64,000 nucleotides of DNA from DATGLG01 sp035294245. GTDB taxonomy: Bacteria; Pseudomonadota; Alphaproteobacteria; JACZXZ01. Location: contig DATGLG010000033.1 in assembly GCA_035294245.1 (NCBI GenBank), forward strand, positions 1 through 64,000, given 5' to 3'. Positions 60,788 to 64,000 of this stretch are shown one piece after another. Below the pieces are notes generated by a model. It searched no databases, had not been told where the DNA came from, and saw nothing but the letters and a program-made list of their open reading frames with translations. A program made the position numbers and the translations under genes. Every line of letters begins with the position of its first letter. Position 1 is the stretch's first letter.

Positions 60788-62450
60788 CCCAGTCGTCTCC
60801 CTTTTTCTCAAGGATCTCGTCGGGGAATGGTGCTCCCTGGAAAAGGCAAATGCGTAGCCAGCGATCAGATCGCGGATCGAAGCGGCATGCGCCAAAAAAC
60901 GCTAACTTGCACCTCAGCAGGTCGATCGGGCGCAGATCGGCGCCTATCAAGTTGTCGCGTATCTCTGCATAGGGGTAACGAGCGACGAGCTGTACACGCC
61001 GGACAATGTGACGAAACTCGGGGTGGCTCAGCAGAGCCGAAGCAATTCTCTCATCCGGCGACACGGCATTGATTGCTTCGCGTAATTGCACAACATCCCG
61101 GGCGAATGCGAGAGGCTGCTCCAGATTGGCACCGGGTTCAGAGTAGCGCTCACCTAAACGCGGCTCGAGCTTTTCCTCAGAGACGTACCAGAAGCGCGCA
61201 TTGGACTCGGATTTAGAAAAATCAAAATTGAACGCCCACCTATAGTTCTGGTCTATCAGGTTGGCCAATTGACGCGCGCTCATACTGCCGTCGATCCGCG
61301 TACCGTCCTCTTCATCGGCGCTCATTGCATCGCATAGGTCGTCGACGGCCCAGTCATGCTGCTCGATCAGAAGTGACACCGTATATTCCTGCCCCTCCAA
61401 GCTTAGATTGTCTTCTGCCCAGCAGAAAACAGTGTCCCACGACTGTGGTGGTTCGAGCAGTTGGCGCGCCCATTCGGAGAGGAAGCGCAGGTCGGCTCGC
61501 AGTGTCTCGATGCGGCCTGCTTGCACGGCATCATCCGTATGCCAGTGCGCCACAGATCCGCGCGCGTGCTCGAGCGAGCGCCTGAACGCCTGCCACGTGA
61601 ACTCGGTCGTCCGCAGGGCACGAATACGGGCGAGAGCCGTTTCTCGCGCCGTAATCCAACGATGCAGGAGAATCGGATGCTTAACCAGGAAGGGCGCCAT
61701 TCCCAGGCCGGTGGCATTGCCGACGCCGAGCCGCCGACGAATGTCGCGGTTTAGCAATACGGCCGTTGCCGGCGACATCGCCCGCGCATGGTGTTCAACG
61801 AGGTCTACGGTAAAGGCACGAATCAACCAGACCGTCAGCATTTCCGCCCTGAACGGCCCGGCAAATTCGGGCCGGTCGGCAATGGAATTGCGATCGGCCA
61901 GGCCAAATTTCCCATTGCCATAGACGGCGGTCGTTCTCATCAGATAGCCAACTGATTCAATCTCAGCCGGATCGGGTTGATGACCGGCGGCAAGGGTCTT
62001 GGCAACGGCCTCGAACAAACGCACACTTTTATTTGCGCGCGACAAGATCAACTCGCGCTCGGTGTACCGGCCGGCTTCCTGTTTTGGGACATTTTGCCTC
62101 AGGCGCTCGATTTCATGAGCATCTGGCGTCCCGTCATAGAGTACGTATGTGGTATCCCATGCTTCAGCGATCACACGATCTGTTCGAAGTTCGGGCGCCA
62201 ACCTTTGCGAGAAGGCAACAAGGCTATATCGGCGTTCCGGCGTCGCGACGGAATAAACCGCATGCCCAACGCCTTCTGCATCCAAGTTCCAGACAGAGCG
62301 AGAGACCATCCAGCGATCTTGATGCACCCGGCGCAACATAGCGCGCAGGAAACTTAGACGCGTCTGATGCATAGCGCCGAGGCGGGCCAAGCGCATAACG
62401 CGCTCAGGTGGACGTAGTGCGATTTCGGCTCGCGGCAAAATGTCCTTCAA
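60771..62450 (-). CDS. uncharacterised protein, partner of DUF3726-like protein
   Basis: A 559-residue protein without recognised domains, signal peptide or membrane helices. It matches the first about 600 residues of the fusion protein at 49860, with shared blocks near residues 13-20 (RPPERVM), 165-190 (VGYLMRTTAVYGNGKFGLAD), 245-265 (LGVGNATGLGMAPFLVKHP) and 545 (LFQGAPFPDEI). The start is TTG at 62450 with GGAG upstream. It lies between an Ldh-family reductase and the DUF3726-like gene, which it overlaps. The strongly conserved GNG-FG and GVGN-GLG blocks suggest an enzyme active site rather than a structural protein; this is inference. Confidence 0.75.
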   Translation of the reverse strand: MKDILPRAEIALRPPERVMRLARLGAMHQTRLSFLRAMLRRVHQDRWMVSRSVWNLDAEGVGHAVYSVATPERRYSLVAFSQRLAPELRTDRVIAEAWDTTYVLYDGTPDAHEIERLRQNVPKQEAGRYTERELILSRANKSVRLFEAVAKTLAAGHQPDPAEIESVGYLMRTTAVYGNGKFGLADRNSIADRPEFAGPFRAEMLTVWLIRAFTVDLVEHHARAMSPATAVLLNRDIRRRLGVGNATGLGMAPFLVKHPILLHRWITARETALARIRALRTTEFTWQAFRRSLEHARGSVAHWHTDDAVQAGRIETLRADLRFLSEWARQLLEPPQSWDTVFCWAEDNLSLEGQEYTVSLLIEQHDWAVDDLCDAMSADEEDGTRIDGSMSARQLANLIDQNYRWAFNFDFSKSESNARFWYVSEEKLEPRLGERYSEPGANLEQPLAFARDVVQLREAINAVSPDERIASALLSHPEFRHIVRRVQLVARYPYAEIRDNLIGADLRPIDLLRCKLAFFGACRFDPRSDRWLRICLFQGAPFPDEILEKKGDDWVETAA

Positions 62451-62534
62451 ACCATTTGCTCCATTTCATCAATGTGCGTAGCGGCGGCCGAGCATAAACA
62501 GCCGATCCCTCGATCGACGCGTAACATGCGATGC

Positions 62535-63545
62535 TTAATTGAAAAGCGCACAAATCCTCTCATGCAAATCGCGCTGGACTCGGACACCTTCGCGGTCCGC
62601 CTGCTCACGAGCAGCAATCCGGCGCGAGCCTGGAAGGCGGCCTCCGGCTTGCGTCACGAAGGATTTCTGCACGATTGCCAGGCACTCGAAAAACCTGCCT
62701 TCGGAGGTTGTTCCGGGTGCAAACGCAATAAAGAATTGGCCCGTCCGCGGCGGTCCACCTTGAGTGCCGGAGAAAGCACTTGCGACGGCTCCAGGGGTGG
62801 CCCCCGTCAGGCATGCAGCCATGACCTCGACGAGTAATGCCGACCCGACGCCCTTATAGCCGCCTGCCGGCGCCATCGTACCCTTGAGGGCGGCTTGAGG
62901 GTCAGTTGTCGGCCGCCCGCTAGCGTCGAAGGCCCATCCTGGTGGAATCGCCTGGCCGGCGCGAGCTCTCTTCATGACTTCGCTCTTAGCGACGACACTG
63001 GCGCTTTGGTCAATCACAAATAGCGGTTTTGCCTCAGCGGAGGGCACGGCAAACGACCATGGATTGGTGCCAAGCACTGGTTTCACCGCGCCCCAGGGAG
63101 CGATGGAGGCCGGCGCGTTGGTAAAGCCGAGGCCGACCAGTTTTCGCTCCGCGATCCGCTCCGTGTGGTAGCCGAGAGCGCCACAATTGTAAGAGTTATA
63201 GATAGCGAGCGCCGCCACTCCTTGTTTTTCAGCAAGGGGACAAAGCGTGCCCAGCCCCAGATCTATCGCCGGGTGCGCAAATCCGGCAGCCGCATCCACA
63301 ATCACGACGCTTGGTGATGCAATCCGCAGTGTGGGAACTGCGCTGCCGTCCACCTTGCCGCATGTGAGATGCTCGCAGTAAATCGGCAGGTAAGCGAGCC
63401 CGTGAGAGGAAATGCCGTCCCGCTCGGCCGCAGCGATCGCATGAGCGAGTGAAGCTGCGCTTTCCGGACGGGCACCGTGTGCCACGAGCGCCTTTTGGGC
63501 AAGGTGCGCGACCTCGGTGACAGATAGGACAACAACCTCGCTCAC
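62535..63545 (-). CDS. Ldh-family NAD(P)H oxidoreductase (malate/lactate/imine reductase type)
   Basis: A 336-residue member of the LDH2/malate dehydrogenase family. Landmarks are the catalytic-region ISSHGLAYLPIY, LGTNPWSFAVP and GGYKGVGSALLVEVM. Characterised members reduce 2-oxo acids, ureidoglycolate or cyclic imines (delta1-piperideine- or pyrroline-2-carboxylate). The gene starts eight bases after the M19 gene stop, so both are in one operon. With a dipeptidase beside it, a role in imino-acid metabolism is plausible but unproven. Confidence 0.85.
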   Translation of the reverse strand: MSEVVVLSVTEVAHLAQKALVAHGARPESAASLAHAIAAAERDGISSHGLAYLPIYCEHLTCGKVDGSAVPTLRIASPSVVIVDAAAGFAHPAIDLGLGTLCPLAEKQGVAALAIYNSYNCGALGYHTERIAERKLVGLGFTNAPASIAPWGAVKPVLGTNPWSFAVPSAEAKPLFVIDQSASVVAKSEVMKRARAGQAIPPGWAFDASGRPTTDPQAALKGTMAPAGGYKGVGSALLVEVMAACLTGATPGAVASAFSGTQGGPPRTGQFFIAFAPGTTSEGRFFECLAIVQKSFVTQAGGRLPGSRRIAAREQADREGVRVQRDLHERICALFN

Positions 63546-63553
63546 TGACCCGC

Positions 63554-64000
63554 CTACGAAATCTGGGCGCCCGATGATCGGGCTAGGGAAGCCGAGACCT
63601 CGAAATTTTTCGCGTCCATTGCGCCATCCAACGTCGTCGTGAAAGACTCACGCATGAACCGATACCAGTTCCCACCGAGAATCTGCTCAACCTCTAACGT
63701 GGAAAATCCGGTTTTGCCGAGCCCATGTTCTAAATTTGCGATGCCAAGGCTGTCGGCAAACCACTCGGGCTGAGGCGGGAATTTCGCATGCGCCGCCCCT
63801 CGTTGTGGACGCGTCCATCGGCCTTCGCGCATCCACTGTACGACGCTGTCGGGTTGGTTCTGGCATAAATCGGACCCAATACCGATGTGCTCCACGCCAA
63901 TCGTTTCAGCGAGTCGAGCCACCATGCCGCAGAACTCATTCAGAGATGTCTGCGGTCCGCCTCGCAGGTGGTGCGCATAGAGGGACAGCCCAAGCACCCC
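63554..64000 (-). CDS. M19 (renal dipeptidase-like) family protein, partial
   Basis: The C-terminal 149 residues of an M19-family protein; the 5' part lies beyond the right edge. It keeps the metal-ligand region HIGIGSDLCQN and the subfamily pattern WMREGRWTR followed by GNWYRFMRESF, the same as in the protein at 42450. Whether its N-terminal metal ligands are changed as in that protein cannot be seen. It is upstream of the Ldh-family gene and the two uncharacterised genes on the same strand. Confidence 0.82.
   Translation of the reverse strand, partial: GVLGLSLYAHHLRGGPQTSLNEFCGMVARLAETIGVEHIGIGSDLCQNQPDSVVQWMREGRWTRPQRGAAHAKFPPQPEWFADSLGIANLEHGLGKTGFSTLEVEQILGGNWYRFMRESFTTTLDGAMDAKNFEVSASLARSSGAQIS

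Noticed and set aside
1..64000. CRISPR arrays, tRNA or rRNA genes, insertion sequences, phage genes
   Set aside because: No regularly spaced repeats, no tRNA-like cloverleaf that I could recognise, no rRNA segments, and no transposase or integrase pattern were seen. A covariance-model scan would be needed to exclude tRNAs fully.

Overview
The window is GC-rich DNA packed with catabolic and transport genes in a style typical of soil Alphaproteobacteria (order Rhizobiales/Hyphomicrobiales). That placement is inferred from gene content and codon bias; there is no rRNA or marker gene to settle it. I see no phage genes, insertion sequences, CRISPR array or tRNA. Five complete ABC importers sit beside ring-opening amidohydrolases, dipeptidases, oxidoreductases and local regulators, so the region reads as a row of separate scavenging modules for small nitrogen compounds.

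Layout. (1) 1-2036: lipoprotein fragment, small membrane protein, MFS transporter. (2) 2159-13930: a LysR regulator followed by a metal-free-type M24 hydrolase; a convergent hyuAB pair; a divergent taurine/nitrate-type ABC operon running into a UbiD-family decarboxylase, a coupled 60-residue protein and a cyanate-permease-like MFS protein. (3) 14115-18352: a RES/Xre toxin-antitoxin pair, a methyltransferase, a YgjV-like protein and a LuxR-type regulator. (4) 18499-29538: a 28-bp palindrome, then hyuAB, a gamma-glutamyltransferase-like Ntn hydrolase, a beta-keto acid cleavage enzyme (Kce family), a GntR/FCD regulator, a polar amino acid ABC importer and a 3,5-diaminohexanoate dehydrogenase (Kdd). 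This looks like an aerobic route for a beta-amino acid. (5) 39410 down to 29637, minus strand: a nine-gene run of hydantoinase-like enzyme, carbon-nitrogen hydrolase, MmgE/PrpD protein, flavin monooxygenase, a two-permease ABC importer and an amidohydrolase, divergent from a MocR regulator. (6) 49724 down to 42450, minus strand: M24 peptidase, polyamine-type ABC importer, LacI regulator and M19 dipeptidase, divergent from a large uncharacterised protein with a LacI-type operator between them. (7) 52460-53280: two pseudogene remnants abutting each other. (8) 53301-59954: a molybdenum hydroxylase, a TetR regulator and an ABC importer, with matching TetR-type operators before the hydroxylase and before the importer. 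(9) 64000 down to 60122, minus strand: M19 dipeptidase (cut by the window edge), Ldh-family imine/2-oxo acid reductase, and two overlapping uncharacterised genes.

The most novel signal links regions 6 and 9. The uncharacterised protein at 49860-52463 corresponds, end to end, to a fusion of the two separate proteins at 60771-62450 and 60122-60787 (the latter DUF3726-like). Both the fused and the split forms lie beside an M19 dipeptidase of the same unusual subfamily and beside an ABC importer. A fused form, a split form and repeated neighbours argue that these two families form one complex or one reaction pathway acting on an imported dipeptide-like or imino-acid compound. This is inference from sequence and context; no function is known to me.
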